From positions 25,170-89,169 of the forward strand of contig NZ_FQXU01000015.1 of assembly GCF_900130055.1 (NCBI RefSeq): a stretch of DNA of 64,000 nucleotides, read 5' to 3'. Origin of the DNA: Clostridium intestinale DSM 6191. GTDB taxonomy: Bacteria > Bacillota > Clostridia > Clostridiales > Clostridiaceae. The position numbers and the translations under genes were made by a program. Below, piece after piece: positions 24,627 to 33,937 of this stretch. Below the pieces are notes generated by a model. That model did no database searches. It had not been told where the DNA came from and was given only the letters and a program-made list of their open reading frames with translations. Position 1 is the first letter of the stretch. Each line of letters opens with the position of its first letter.

Positions 24627-27038
24627 TTGATTGATAGAGGATTAGAACTGTTAGAAAGATATTTTGGATACAAGAGTTTTAGAAGAGGACAAGACGATAT
24701 TATTAAAAATATTGTTGAAGGTAATGATGTATTAGCAATTATGCCAACAGGGGGAGGAAAGTCTATCTGTTATCAAATTCCTGCACTTATGCTGGAAGGA
24801 ATGACTTTAGTAATTTCTCCGTTAATTTCTTTAATGAAGGATCAGGTTGATACTATTAAAGAAATGGGAATAGAAGCAGCTTATATAAATAGTTCATTAT
24901 CAACTAATGAATTTAAAGAAGTATTAGATGGAATAAGAAGTGATAGATTTAAAATTATATATGTGGCTCCAGAACGACTTGATTCTTATGAATTTTTATC
25001 TATACTTGGAGAGAAAAATATATCGCAAGTGGCTATTGATGAAGCTCACTGTGTATCTCAATGGGGACATGATTTTAGAACAAGCTATAGAAAGATACCT
25101 TTTTTTATTAATAGCTTAAGGAATAGACCTATAATAACTGCCTTTACAGCAACAGCTACAAATGAAGTAAGGGAAGACATAATTAATATTTTATCTCTGA
25201 ATACTCCAAAAGTATTTATATCAGGTTTTGATAGAGAAAACCTTAAGATAACTATAGTAAAATCAGGTAGTAAAAAGGATTATCTTTTAGATTATATAAA
25301 TAATCATAAAGAAGATTCAGGAATAATATATGCGGCTACCCGTAAAGAAGTAGATGCAGCTTATACATTACTTTTAAAAAAAGGTTTTTCTGTGGGAAGA
25401 TATCATGCAGGCTTATCTGATAATGAAAGAGAAAAAAGTCAAGAGGATTTTATCTACGATAGAGTTAATATTATGGTTGCTACCAATGCTTTTGGTATGG
25501 GAATAGATAAATCTAATATTAGATATGTTATTCATTATAATATGCCTAAAAATATAGAAAGCTACTATCAAGAAATAGGTAGAGCAGGTAGAGATGGTTT
25601 AGATAGCGAATGTGTACTTCTATTTACTCCTGGGGATGTACAAACTCAAAAGTATTTAATTGAGATGAGTATAGAAAATCCAGAGAGAAAAAATAATCAA
25701 TATAAAATGCTGCAATATATGGTTGATATGATTCACTCTAATGATTGTTATAGGAGATTTATACTTAATTATTTTGGAGATGAATATCCTAAGGATTGTA
25801 ACAATTGTAGTAATTGTGAAAGTGAAGGAGAAATAGTTGATAGAACCTTAGATGCACAGAAGGTTTTGTCTTGCATATATAGAATGAAGAGAAGCTTTGG
25901 TTCTACAATGATTGTAGATGTACTTAGAGCATCTAAAAATAAGAAACTTCAAGAGTTTAAGTTCAATGAATTATCTACCTATGGAATAATGAAGGAGTTC
26001 TCCAAAGACGATTTGAAGAATTTCATAAACACTCTTATTTCTCATGGATATATGGATATGGTAGAGGGAACTTACCCAGTTATTAGATTAAATGATAGGT
26101 CTATAAAAGTATTAAAGGGAGAAGAACAGGTTAAATTCAAAGAAATCAAGGTGGAAAGAGTATTTAAGATTGACGATTCATTATATGAAGAGCTTAGAAC
26201 TTTAAGAAGAGAGATTTCGGAGAGAGAGGGAGTTCCTCCTTACATAATATTCCCTGATGTAACCTTAAAGGATATGTCTATAAAACATCCAGTTAATAAA
26301 GAGCAAATGCTTTTAATATCTGGAGTAGGTGAGGTTAAGTATAATAAATATGGTGAGGAATTTGAAAAGCTAATACTAAAATATTTAGAGAAAAATAGAG
26401 CTATTTTAGATGATGAGGTATGTTATGTTTCAACTGATGAAAGATTATTAGAAGAATTAATAAAGGTTAGGAATGCTATTGCTAAAAAAGAAAATCAACT
26501 TCCTCAAGCTGTAATAGCTAAAAATACATTAAAAGAAATAAGTGGAAGGTATCCTAGAGATACAGATAACTTAAAGGATATAACAGGTCTTGGACCTAAG
26601 AAAATAGAAAGATATTCAGAGAAAATCTTGGAAATAGTAAATAACTATGTATTAGAACATGGTATTGGAGTTAAGTGGAGAGATAAAAAAAGAAATAAGC
26701 TAATAATAGATGGCGAACATAGAAAGCCGGATGAAATTGCTATAGATATGCTTAAGGAAGGAAAGGAACTTCAATATATTTCCCAGGAATTAGAGGTTTC
26801 AATATCTACAGTATTAGGTTATGTTACTGACTATTTAGAGTCAGGAAGAGAACTAGACTTTTACTTAGATATAAGAGGGCTATATACAGAAGAGGAGAGA
26901 GCTTTAATTATAAATGAGTGCAGAAACTCGGGGTACAGCTCTATAAGTTCAATAAAGAGAAAACTTCCTGATAACATAAAATATGAGAGTATAAGGGCAG
27001 TTATTTTGGACGAATACTATCTTAAAGACAAGGTTTAA
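24627..27038 (+). CDS. recQ: RecQ ATP-dependent DNA helicase
   Basis: 3'-5' superfamily 2 helicase acting in recombination and repair, 803 aa. Walker A AIMPTGGGKSICYQIPALML, DEAH box in AIDEAHCVSQWGHDFR, motif VI QEIGRAGRDGLDSE, and the zinc-type cysteines (CYRRFILNYF...CNNCSNC). The C-terminal part has two HRDC-like repeats (about residues 512-590 and 610-685) and an HTH_40-type helix-turn-helix (about 700-740), giving a longer protein than the ~600-aa E. coli form. Start is TTG at 24627 with AGAGGTG 7 bases upstream. Next gene follows 16 bases later. Confidence 0.93.
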   Translation: MIDRGLELLERYFGYKSFRRGQDDIIKNIVEGNDVLAIMPTGGGKSICYQIPALMLEGMTLVISPLISLMKDQVDTIKEMGIEAAYINSSLSTNEFKEVLDGIRSDRFKIIYVAPERLDSYEFLSILGEKNISQVAIDEAHCVSQWGHDFRTSYRKIPFFINSLRNRPIITAFTATATNEVREDIINILSLNTPKVFISGFDRENLKITIVKSGSKKDYLLDYINNHKEDSGIIYAATRKEVDAAYTLLLKKGFSVGRYHAGLSDNEREKSQEDFIYDRVNIMVATNAFGMGIDKSNIRYVIHYNMPKNIESYYQEIGRAGRDGLDSECVLLFTPGDVQTQKYLIEMSIENPERKNNQYKMLQYMVDMIHSNDCYRRFILNYFGDEYPKDCNNCSNCESEGEIVDRTLDAQKVLSCIYRMKRSFGSTMIVDVLRASKNKKLQEFKFNELSTYGIMKEFSKDDLKNFINTLISHGYMDMVEGTYPVIRLNDRSIKVLKGEEQVKFKEIKVERVFKIDDSLYEELRTLRREISEREGVPPYIIFPDVTLKDMSIKHPVNKEQMLLISGVGEVKYNKYGEEFEKLILKYLEKNRAILDDEVCYVSTDERLLEELIKVRNAIAKKENQLPQAVIAKNTLKEISGRYPRDTDNLKDITGLGPKKIERYSEKILEIVNNYVLEHGIGVKWRDKKRNKLIIDGEHRKPDEIAIDMLKEGKELQYISQELEVSISTVLGYVTDYLESGRELDFYLDIRGLYTEEERALIINECRNSGYSSISSIKRKLPDNIKYESIRAVILDEYYLKDKV

Positions 27039-27054
27039 TGGAAGGAATGAAATT

Positions 27055-28095
27055 ATGAATATAGATTCAAAGATACTTACTCCTAAAGTGAGTATAGCAC
27101 CTATGGTAGACAGAACAGATAGACATTTTAGATATTTTGCTAGAATTATTACTAAAAAAGCTTTGTTGTATACAGAGATGGTAACAGCACAAGCTATAAT
27201 AAATGGAAAAAGAGATAAGTTATTAGATTTTAATCCATTTGAGAAGCCTATTTCATTACAGATAGCTGGATCTAATCCAGAAGATATTTATAAAGCAGTA
27301 AAATTAGCTGAAGATTGGGATTATGATGAGATAAATTTAAATGCTGGTTGTCCTTCTGATAGAGTGGCTGGAAATGAGATGGGAGCATGCCTTATGGCTT
27401 ATCCAGAGCTTGTAAGAGATATGATTAAGGCTATGAAAGAAGCTACTAAGAAACCTGTAACCCTGAAACATAGAATAGGAATTGAAGGAAAAAATATATT
27501 ACCAGATAGTTTTGAAAGAACTTTGCTAGATAGATATGAAGACATGATAGGATTTATAAATAAGGTTGAAGAAGCTCAACCTGATAGGTATACAATACAT
27601 GCAAGAATAGCTATTTTGGAGGGGTTAAGTCCTAGAGAAAATAGAGAAGTACCACCATTAAGATATGAAGATGTATATAAAGTTAAAGAAGAGAAACCTA
27701 ATCTACAAGTAGAAATTAATGGTGGAATAAAAACCATAGATGAAATGAAGAACCATTTAAGATATGTGGATGGTGTTATGATAGGAAGAGCTGCCTATGA
27801 CAATCCTATTATCCTAAGAGAAGTAGATAAATTCTTCAAAGGTGGCGAGATAAATAATATATCAAGAAGAGAAATAATAGAAGAATTTATTCCTTATATT
27901 GAAAACCTTGAGAAGAATGGAGAAAATCCTCATGTAGCCTTAACTCATACTTTAGGATTATTTTTAGGTGAAAAAGGTTCTAAGATATGGAAGCAGATAG
28001 TTTCACCAGCTAGTTCTAAGAATATAAAAAGATCCGAATTACTTAAAGAAGGACTGAAAAATTTACCAGAGGAATCTCTTGATAGTAGAATTTAA
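27055..28095 (+). CDS. dusA: tRNA-dihydrouridine synthase (DusA-like)
   Basis: FMN enzyme reducing specific uridines of tRNA to dihydrouridine, 346 aa. SIAPMVDRTDRHFRYFARII and YTEMVTAQAI at the start, the catalytic cysteine in INLNAGCPSDRVAG, KHRIGIEG, then VEINGGIKTIDEMK and VMIGRAAYDNPIIL in the FMN-binding half. The MVDRTDRHFR and NAGCPSDRV forms match DusA more than the DusB generally found in Firmicutes. GGAAGG ribosome site; probably co-transcribed with recQ. Confidence 0.88.
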   Translation: MNIDSKILTPKVSIAPMVDRTDRHFRYFARIITKKALLYTEMVTAQAIINGKRDKLLDFNPFEKPISLQIAGSNPEDIYKAVKLAEDWDYDEINLNAGCPSDRVAGNEMGACLMAYPELVRDMIKAMKEATKKPVTLKHRIGIEGKNILPDSFERTLLDRYEDMIGFINKVEEAQPDRYTIHARIAILEGLSPRENREVPPLRYEDVYKVKEEKPNLQVEINGGIKTIDEMKNHLRYVDGVMIGRAAYDNPIILREVDKFFKGGEINNISRREIIEEFIPYIENLEKNGENPHVALTHTLGLFLGEKGSKIWKQIVSPASSKNIKRSELLKEGLKNLPEESLDSRI

Positions 28096-28104
28096 TTTAG
28101 ATTT

Positions 28105-28134
28105 GGGAAGGTGCTTAAGTTACCTTCCTTTCTT
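28105..28134 (+). terminator. Probable terminator after the dus gene
   Basis: 7-8-bp stem (GGAAGGT with ACCTTCC), 9-base loop, then TTTCTTG. Modest strength. Confidence 0.55.
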
Positions 28135-28178
28135 GTATTTGGTATAATTAAAGTAATAATTGTATAAAGGGGTAAATC

Positions 28179-29369
28179 ATGGATTTGAGGGTTAAAGATA
28201 TTATAACAATAGTTGATTATATAGTTTTTACAATAATACTTATTATCTTAGCATTTTTAAGTGGGAGTAATTTTTTATTACTTATAACTTATCTTCTTTT
28301 TCTTACCTGTTTCACCATAAGAACTTATTTTTGTTATGAAAAAGAGAGAGAAATTGCAAAAAACATATTATTAATTTTAGAGGTAATGATAATATGGTTT
28401 ATAAATTATAGTTCTAAAAGTTTCGTAGCTATGATTTTATATTTATTTTTAGTGGACAGTATAATAATTAATTTTAATAAAAAACAAGGATACATGTATT
28501 CAGTATTAGTGTATTTGATGAATTTTTTATCTGCAATTATTATGTTAAAAGATAAAATAAACTTGATTCCAGTATTTATATTAGTAACAATGCCCATATA
28601 TATTATATTTATAATTATATTTAAGCTTATAAACTATTTATTATTTCAGAATAAGATAATAGAAGAGTCTTTGAAAGAAATTACCGTTAAAAAGATAGAA
28701 AAAGATGAGGTATATGGACACTTAAGCGAGGCTTATGAAAAAGTAGAGCTTATGACCGCTAATTCTGAGAGAAACAAAATAGCCAGGGAAATTCATGATA
28801 CAGTTGGACATACTCTCACAACTGTTTTGGTTGAAATGGAAGCCTCCAAAAGGCTTATGGATAAGGATATTATTAAGGCTAAGGAAAAGTTGAGTTTAGC
28901 CCAGGAACAAGTTAGAAAAGGTCTTAATGATATAAGAAGTTCTGTAAGAATATTAGAACAAGGAAAGGAAATTATGGACTTTTGGGGTTCTTTAAAGACC
29001 TTTATAGCGGATTGTGAAATGCATTCAGATATTATTGTAAAAAGTCATATAGATAGTGATATGAATGTTTATGATAGTGGGAAAAAGGTTATTTATAGAG
29101 CGCTTCAAGAAGGATTAACTAATGGAATTCGACATGGGAAAAGTACTGCCTTTATTTTTAAGTTATTTGAGAGAGATAATTCAATTAACTTCTCTTTAGA
29201 GGATAATGGTATTGGATCTGTAGCGTTAACTAAAGGTTTTGGGCTTAGATCCATGGAGGAGCGTGTAAAAGAGCTAGGTGGACAACTTGATATATATTCA
29301 GAAGAAGGCGAGGGGTTTTCTATTTATATAAAACTGCCATTAGTTGAAGGAGGAAAAATAAATGATTAG
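28179..29369 (+). CDS. Sensor histidine kinase, HisKA_3 (NarL-partner) type
   Basis: Membrane kinase of 396 aa. About five or six hydrophobic helices occupy the first ~165 residues with almost no extracellular loop, an intramembrane-sensing layout. A coiled-coil then leads to the phosphoacceptor box IAREIHDTVGHTLTTVLVEM (His about residue 206). The ATPase domain shows YRALQEGLTNGIRHG (N box) and EDNGIGS...GFGLRSMEERV. The response regulator starts before its stop (8-base overlap), so they form a pair; the ABC exporter genes after it are the probable target. Confidence 0.9.
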   Translation: MDLRVKDIITIVDYIVFTIILIILAFLSGSNFLLLITYLLFLTCFTIRTYFCYEKEREIAKNILLILEVMIIWFINYSSKSFVAMILYLFLVDSIIINFNKKQGYMYSVLVYLMNFLSAIIMLKDKINLIPVFILVTMPIYIIFIIIFKLINYLLFQNKIIEESLKEITVKKIEKDEVYGHLSEAYEKVELMTANSERNKIAREIHDTVGHTLTTVLVEMEASKRLMDKDIIKAKEKLSLAQEQVRKGLNDIRSSVRILEQGKEIMDFWGSLKTFIADCEMHSDIIVKSHIDSDMNVYDSGKKVIYRALQEGLTNGIRHGKSTAFIFKLFERDNSINFSLEDNGIGSVALTKGFGLRSMEERVKELGGQLDIYSEEGEGFSIYIKLPLVEGGKIND

Positions 29370-30003
29370 AGTAGTTATAGTGGATGATCAAAGGTTAATG
29401 AGAGATGGATTAAAAACTATATTAGAACTTCAAGATAATATAGAGGTTATTGGCACTGCTTCTGATGGTAGAGAAGTAATTGATATATGCAGAACATGTA
29501 CTCCAGACGTTATTTTAATGGATATAAGGATGCCGGGAATGAATGGAGTAGAGGCTACCAATATAATAAAAAACAGTTATCCAGAGATTAAAATATTAGT
29601 TTTAACAACCTTTGATGACGAAGAGTATATTGTTGATGCACTAAATTATGGAGCGTCAGGGTATATGTTAAAGGATATAGATGGAGATGCCCTAATTAAA
29701 GCCATAGAAGATGCTTATGATAATAAATACATACTTCCATCCTCAATAGCATCTAAGTTGGTAAATAAGCTTATAAGCAACAATATAAGTGATAAAAAAG
29801 AAGAAAATCTAAAAGGTCTATTTACTGATAGAGAACTTGAAGTTGCAAAGATGTTATCACAAGGTTTTACTAATAAACAGATAGCCTCCTCTCTATTTAT
29901 ATCAGAGGGAACTGTAAAAAACAATGTAAGTAATATATATTCTAAGATACAAATATTTGATAGAACTTCAGCAGCATTATATTTAAAGGAGATATTAAAA
30001 TAA
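29362..30003 (+). CDS. NarL/LuxR-family response regulator
   Basis: 213-aa DNA-binding response regulator. Receiver domain with D54 in DVILMDIRMPGMNG and KILVLTTFDDEEY, plus the C-terminal LuxR helix-turn-helix (LFTDRELEVAKMLSQGFTNK through SEGTVKNNVSNIYSK). Overlap with the kinase gene indicates co-translation. It is followed by an imperfect dyad and then the permease-ATPase-permease genes, which it most likely controls. Confidence 0.93.
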   Translation: MIRVVIVDDQRLMRDGLKTILELQDNIEVIGTASDGREVIDICRTCTPDVILMDIRMPGMNGVEATNIIKNSYPEIKILVLTTFDDEEYIVDALNYGASGYMLKDIDGDALIKAIEDAYDNKYILPSSIASKLVNKLISNNISDKKEENLKGLFTDRELEVAKMLSQGFTNKQIASSLFISEGTVKNNVSNIYSKIQIFDRTSAALYLKEILK

Positions 30004-30006
30004 ATG

Positions 30007-30048
30007 ACCACGGTAACTAGTATGTAGTGACCGTGGTTACTATTATTT
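30007..30048 (+). promoter_or_regulatory. Inverted repeat between regulator and exporter genes
   Basis: ACCACGGTAAC paired with GTGACCGTGGT around 30007-30037 (one mismatch, 9-base loop). The following TTACTATTATTT is a poor T-run, so it may be a weak terminator or the regulator's binding site. Confidence 0.5.
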
Positions 30049-30097
30049 ATGGAGGAATTTTTATATTATATTTATAAGAATTGAAGGGAGGATTGAA

Positions 30098-31216
30098 ATG
30101 AAACCTTTATCTGTTAGTAAATATATAAAAAATAACAAAAAGTCCTATATAACTTCAATAATAGCTATAGCTTTATCTATTATCTTAGGATATGGAGTAG
30201 AGTGTTTTATAGAGTCTATATCAGAAAGCTCATATTCATCTCAAGTGAAGCCATTAGAAAAGGCATTTACAATAAGTAGAATTAGTGATAAAGAGATATC
30301 TTTAGAGTATGTAGATAAGTTAAAGAAAAGTGATCTTGTAGAAAAGTTAATACCTACAAAGATATCTTATGTAAAATATTCTACCCAGGGAAGTGTCAGT
30401 AATGTAAGAATATTTTCTATACTTCCAGAGGATAGAGAATATTTTATGAATGAATATGACATTACTCTTGAAAAAGGGAGCCTTCCAGAAGAGGGACAAA
30501 AAGAGATAGCTATAGATGAGAGGGTAGCTACAAATAATAATGTATCTATTGGGGATAGTTTAGGAGATAGCAAAATTGTAGGGATTTTAAATAGTGAATA
30601 TTTTTTATCCTTAAGTAGCTATTCGTCTACTTCTGATGAAGTTAGTAGATATAAAGATATTAGTAAAGATGATTTGATAAAACATGAGATGGTGATATTT
30701 CCCAATGATGATAAAAGAGATGATTTAGATCAATTAATAAGGACATTCTCTAAAAAGGATATAAATTATAGCATATTATCAGAGGGAATGGAAAAATATC
30801 AAAGTGGAACGGCATCTTCAAAACAAATACTAGATGCACTTTTTGTTCTTATCGTTATTGTTATGGTGGTTACTTTATCAAGCTCTAAATATGCGCAATT
30901 CATAAATAGAAAAATAGAGTTTGGTATATTAAATGCTTTAGGATATAGCAGAGGAATGTTGATGGAAAGAGCATTAAAGGAAGTGTTGATATTTAATTTA
31001 TCTGGATTTGTAGTAGGCATTATATTAGGAGTAGCTACTAGTTTTATTGTAACAAAAGCAGCTTTTACTGATCTAGGAGCAATTGGCGTGTTTATAAGCA
31101 TTAAGGGTATAGTAATATCTTTACTGACACCAGCTTTTACAGCTTTATTTACATTAATACCAATTTACAGAGTTTTAGGTAAATTAGATGCTATAACTAT
31201 CATTGAGGAGGGATAA
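30098..31216 (+). CDS. FtsX-family ABC permease, first of a pair
   Basis: Membrane protein of 372 aa with one N-terminal helix (about residues 16-38), an extracytoplasmic domain of about 200 residues, and three C-terminal helices. QFINRKIEFGILNALGYSRG is the conserved FtsX loop. Ribosome site GGGAGG. It opens with MKPLSVSKYIKNNKKSYITS, very similar in pattern to the start of the second permease at 31897, which suggests an ancient duplication; the two would make a heterodimer around the single ATPase between them. Confidence 0.87.
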   Translation: MKPLSVSKYIKNNKKSYITSIIAIALSIILGYGVECFIESISESSYSSQVKPLEKAFTISRISDKEISLEYVDKLKKSDLVEKLIPTKISYVKYSTQGSVSNVRIFSILPEDREYFMNEYDITLEKGSLPEEGQKEIAIDERVATNNNVSIGDSLGDSKIVGILNSEYFLSLSSYSSTSDEVSRYKDISKDDLIKHEMVIFPNDDKRDDLDQLIRTFSKKDINYSILSEGMEKYQSGTASSKQILDALFVLIVIVMVVTLSSSKYAQFINRKIEFGILNALGYSRGMLMERALKEVLIFNLSGFVVGIILGVATSFIVTKAAFTDLGAIGVFISIKGIVISLLTPAFTALFTLIPIYRVLGKLDAITIIEEG

Positions 31217-31217
31217 A

Positions 31218-31892
31218 ATGATTTTTAATATAGAAAATTTAAATATGATATATGATATGGAAAAAGAAGCTATGACCTATGCGGTAAAAAATATAAATTT
31301 AAGTTTAGAGAACAATAAAATGATAGGAATTATGGGACCTTCAGGAAGTGGAAAAAGTTCATTGATTTATTCAATGGCTGGATTAAAGAAACCAACTTCA
31401 GGAAAAATATCTTATAATGGACAAGACTATGAGAGCATGAGTTTGAATGCTTTAGCTAAGCTAAGAAAAAAAGAGTTTGGATTTATATTTCAGAGACATT
31501 TTTTAATTGAGTACATGAGTGTTCTTGATAATATATTAGTTCCTATAAACTCTAATTCAAAAGCTGACAAGCAAAGAGCAATAGAACTTCTAGGCAGGAT
31601 GGGAATAGAGAATCTGTATAATAAAAAACCTTCAAAACTTTCAGGAGGGCAAAGACAAAAGGTTGCAATTGCTAGAGCTCTTATAAATAATCCTAAGGTG
31701 ATTTTTGGAGATGAACTTACAGCTGCTTTAGATCATGAAAGTTCTTCAGAAGTAATGAAGATGTTAGATGAATATAAGAAAAATGCTCTTATTGTAATTG
31801 TTACTCATGATAAAACTATTTTAAAAGATGCAGATGCAATAGTTAATATTTGGGATGGAAGTATAACTTCCATTGAAGAAAAAGAGAGGTGA
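31218..31892 (+). CDS. ABC transporter ATP-binding protein
   Basis: ATPase of 224 aa placed between two FtsX permeases. Walker A GPSGSGKSSLIYSMAG, Q-loop FIFQRHFLIEYMSVLDN, signature PSKLSGGQRQKVAIARAL, Walker B VIFGDELTAALDHESS and H-loop VTHDKTI. The Walker B has DE followed by LTAALD in place of the more usual PT/PI, a minor variation. I start it at the ATG at 31218 (GGAGGG at 31208-31213); an upstream in-frame start at 31203 overlaps the permease and lacks a ribosome site. With the neighbouring two-component pair it resembles antimicrobial-peptide-responsive exporters. Confidence 0.9.
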   Translation: MIFNIENLNMIYDMEKEAMTYAVKNINLSLENNKMIGIMGPSGSGKSSLIYSMAGLKKPTSGKISYNGQDYESMSLNALAKLRKKEFGFIFQRHFLIEYMSVLDNILVPINSNSKADKQRAIELLGRMGIENLYNKKPSKLSGGQRQKVAIARALINNPKVIFGDELTAALDHESSSEVMKMLDEYKKNALIVIVTHDKTILKDADAIVNIWDGSITSIEEKER

Positions 31893-31896
31893 TACT

Positions 31897-33003
31897 ATGA
31901 GGCCACTTTCTCCACTAAAATATATATTAGCTAATATTAAAAAAGTTTTAATAACTATAATAACTGTAGCTATAGGTGTTTTTGTAGTATATTTTTATTC
32001 TTTAATAAGTGCAACAACAGAGGAATTGGTTGATCTGACAGGTGGTAACTTTGTAGAGAATCATAGTATAGTATATTCTAAAAGTTATGTTGAGATTCCA
32101 AAGAGCATAATAGAGGATCTTAAAAGTAGTAGTAATACAAAGAGCTTAATTCCTATTAAACCTATTGCAGGCAGCCTTAAATATTCTCTAGGATTAGGTT
32201 CTTCAAGTTTTGATGTTGAAAATTTGTATAGTGAAGATATAGTAGGCTTGATGGACGCTCTGGATCAAAATATTGTTGAAGGAAGTATTCCTAAAGAAAA
32301 CTCAAATGATATTCTAATTCATTTAAGATATGCTAAACAAAATAATCTAAAAATAGGTTCAATAATAAATGAAGATAATTCAAACTTAAATAAAGAATAT
32401 AAAGTTTCGGGAATAATGGATGGAGAGAATATAATAGCCATAGTAAATACAGATAGTGAAATGAAAAGAGAAGAGGCTTTTACAAGGGGATTTATTTATA
32501 GTACTTATGATAATAGTAGCAAAGATATGAGTGCTATAAAAGAGAAGCTATCTGCAGATATAGATGTGATAGATTATAAATATATGGAAGACAATTTTAA
32601 AGAAATGATGATAGGTATGAATTCGCTTAGTTATATAATGAGTACTTTTATAATTATAGTTTTGTGTATAACATTAGGGAATTTAAATTACATTATATTT
32701 AAAAATAGAATTAGCGAATTTTTTATAATGCACGCCATGGGATATAAAAATGCAACATTAATGACTAAATTATGGAGAGAAAATTTGATCTTGTGCTTAG
32801 TAGGATATGGCTTAGGTATATTTATGTGTATTATGACGGTTAGTATATTAAATTTAACTATATTTAATCCAGTTGGAAAACCATTTTTACTGTTAAGTAA
32901 GTCTGGATTTATAGCATCATTTATAATACCTTTATTTGTATCGTTATTTAGTTTAATTCCATGTTTGACTTCAAAATACAGAGATAAAATAAATATAGGT
33001 TAA
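31897..33003 (+). CDS. FtsX-family ABC permease, second of a pair
   Basis: 368-aa membrane protein with the same layout as the first permease: N-terminal MRPLSPLKYILANIKKVLIT helix, a large external domain, three C-terminal helices, and FKNRISEFFIMHAMGYKNAT as the FtsX loop. Start at the ATG at 31897 with AGAGAGGTG; upstream in-frame starts lie within the ATPase gene. It is the last gene of the operon and is followed by a clear terminator. Confidence 0.87.
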   Translation: MRPLSPLKYILANIKKVLITIITVAIGVFVVYFYSLISATTEELVDLTGGNFVENHSIVYSKSYVEIPKSIIEDLKSSSNTKSLIPIKPIAGSLKYSLGLGSSSFDVENLYSEDIVGLMDALDQNIVEGSIPKENSNDILIHLRYAKQNNLKIGSIINEDNSNLNKEYKVSGIMDGENIIAIVNTDSEMKREEAFTRGFIYSTYDNSSKDMSAIKEKLSADIDVIDYKYMEDNFKEMMIGMNSLSYIMSTFIIIVLCITLGNLNYIIFKNRISEFFIMHAMGYKNATLMTKLWRENLILCLVGYGLGIFMCIMTVSILNLTIFNPVGKPFLLLSKSGFIASFIIPLFVSLFSLIPCLTSKYRDKINIG

Positions 33004-33015
33004 TAATATTTTTAT

Positions 33016-33044
33016 AAAAGGAGTTTATGTTAAAACTCCTTTTT
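33016..33044 (+). terminator. Terminator after the exporter operon
   Basis: 11-bp perfect stem (AAAAGGAGTTT with AAACTCCTTTT), T-run. Confidence 0.85.
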
Positions 33045-33049
33045 ATGTT

Positions 33050-33078
33050 TTGCGAATAGTTAATAAATACTTTATAAT
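33050..33078 (+). promoter_or_regulatory. Promoter of the RpiR-family gene
   Basis: TTGCGA (33050-33055), 17-bp spacer, TATAAT (33073-33078), 31 bases before the start codon. Confidence 0.65.
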
Positions 33079-33109
33079 ATTGTTTAGATAAAGTAGGAGG
33101 GGTATTTAT

Positions 33110-33919
33110 ATGAATGAAGTTATTTATCGATTGTTATTTTTGGTTAATTCTAATAAAGAAAAAGATATATATTACACAATTGCATGGACGATGCTGAATA
33201 ATATAAAAAAAGTTCCCAAATTAAATATAAATCAATTGGCAGATATGTGCTATACATCATCAGCTACAATAAGTAGATTTATCAAAAAATTAGAATATGA
33301 GAGTTTTAGTGAATTTAAAGAACAGGTGGATTTGAATTTAAAATATTATAGGCTTAAAGCTTCTTTTAATCCTAAATTTATACAAGAGAAATCATCAAAC
33401 CCAGATGAACTTACAAATGATTTTTATGATTTAGTTATTAATAATTTAAAACAAACCTCTGAAAATTTAGATATAAGAAAACTAGATAAATTGGTGGAGT
33501 ATATATATAGATATAAAAAGATTGCTTTTTTTGGAATGCAGTTTTCACAATATATTTCTATGGAGATACAAACAATGCTTTTGATGCTTGGTAAACTAGT
33601 AACAGCATTTGTTGATATGCAGGAGCAATATCAGTATGTTGATGATATGGATGAGAATTCTCTTGCTATAATTTTAACAGTGGCTGGAAGAGTAGCTAAT
33701 ACAGAGCTTATTAAAAAGATAAAAAATAAAAAAGCAAAACTTGTAATAATAACTCAAAATCCAAACACTCAATATATGGAAGAGGCTGATTTGGTGTTGT
33801 TATACGGGAATCCAGATGTTAAAAGTATAGAATCGCTAGTAGGAGGCAGATATGCACTTTTAAGCGTAATCGATATGATTTATTATAGATATGAGTCTTT
33901 GTATAATCACACTAAATAA
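33110..33919 (+). CDS. RpiR-family transcriptional regulator
   Basis: 269-aa regulator with an N-terminal helix-turn-helix (residues about 40-70, NQLADMCYTSSATISRFIKK) and a C-terminal SIS domain (residues about 110-260) for binding a phosphosugar or related ligand; KIAFFGMQFSQYISMEIQTM and IILTVAGRVANTELIKKI are the SIS strands. Ribosome site GGAGGGG. It lies 18 bases ahead of a VanX-like lipoprotein gene and could regulate it; RpiR proteins near peptidoglycan-recycling genes commonly sense MurNAc-6-P, but no such genes are in the window. Confidence 0.85.
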   Translation: MNEVIYRLLFLVNSNKEKDIYYTIAWTMLNNIKKVPKLNINQLADMCYTSSATISRFIKKLEYESFSEFKEQVDLNLKYYRLKASFNPKFIQEKSSNPDELTNDFYDLVINNLKQTSENLDIRKLDKLVEYIYRYKKIAFFGMQFSQYISMEIQTMLLMLGKLVTAFVDMQEQYQYVDDMDENSLAIILTVAGRVANTELIKKIKNKKAKLVIITQNPNTQYMEEADLVLLYGNPDVKSIESLVGGRYALLSVIDMIYYRYESLYNHTK

Positions 33920-33937
33920 AAATAGGAGGAAATATTT

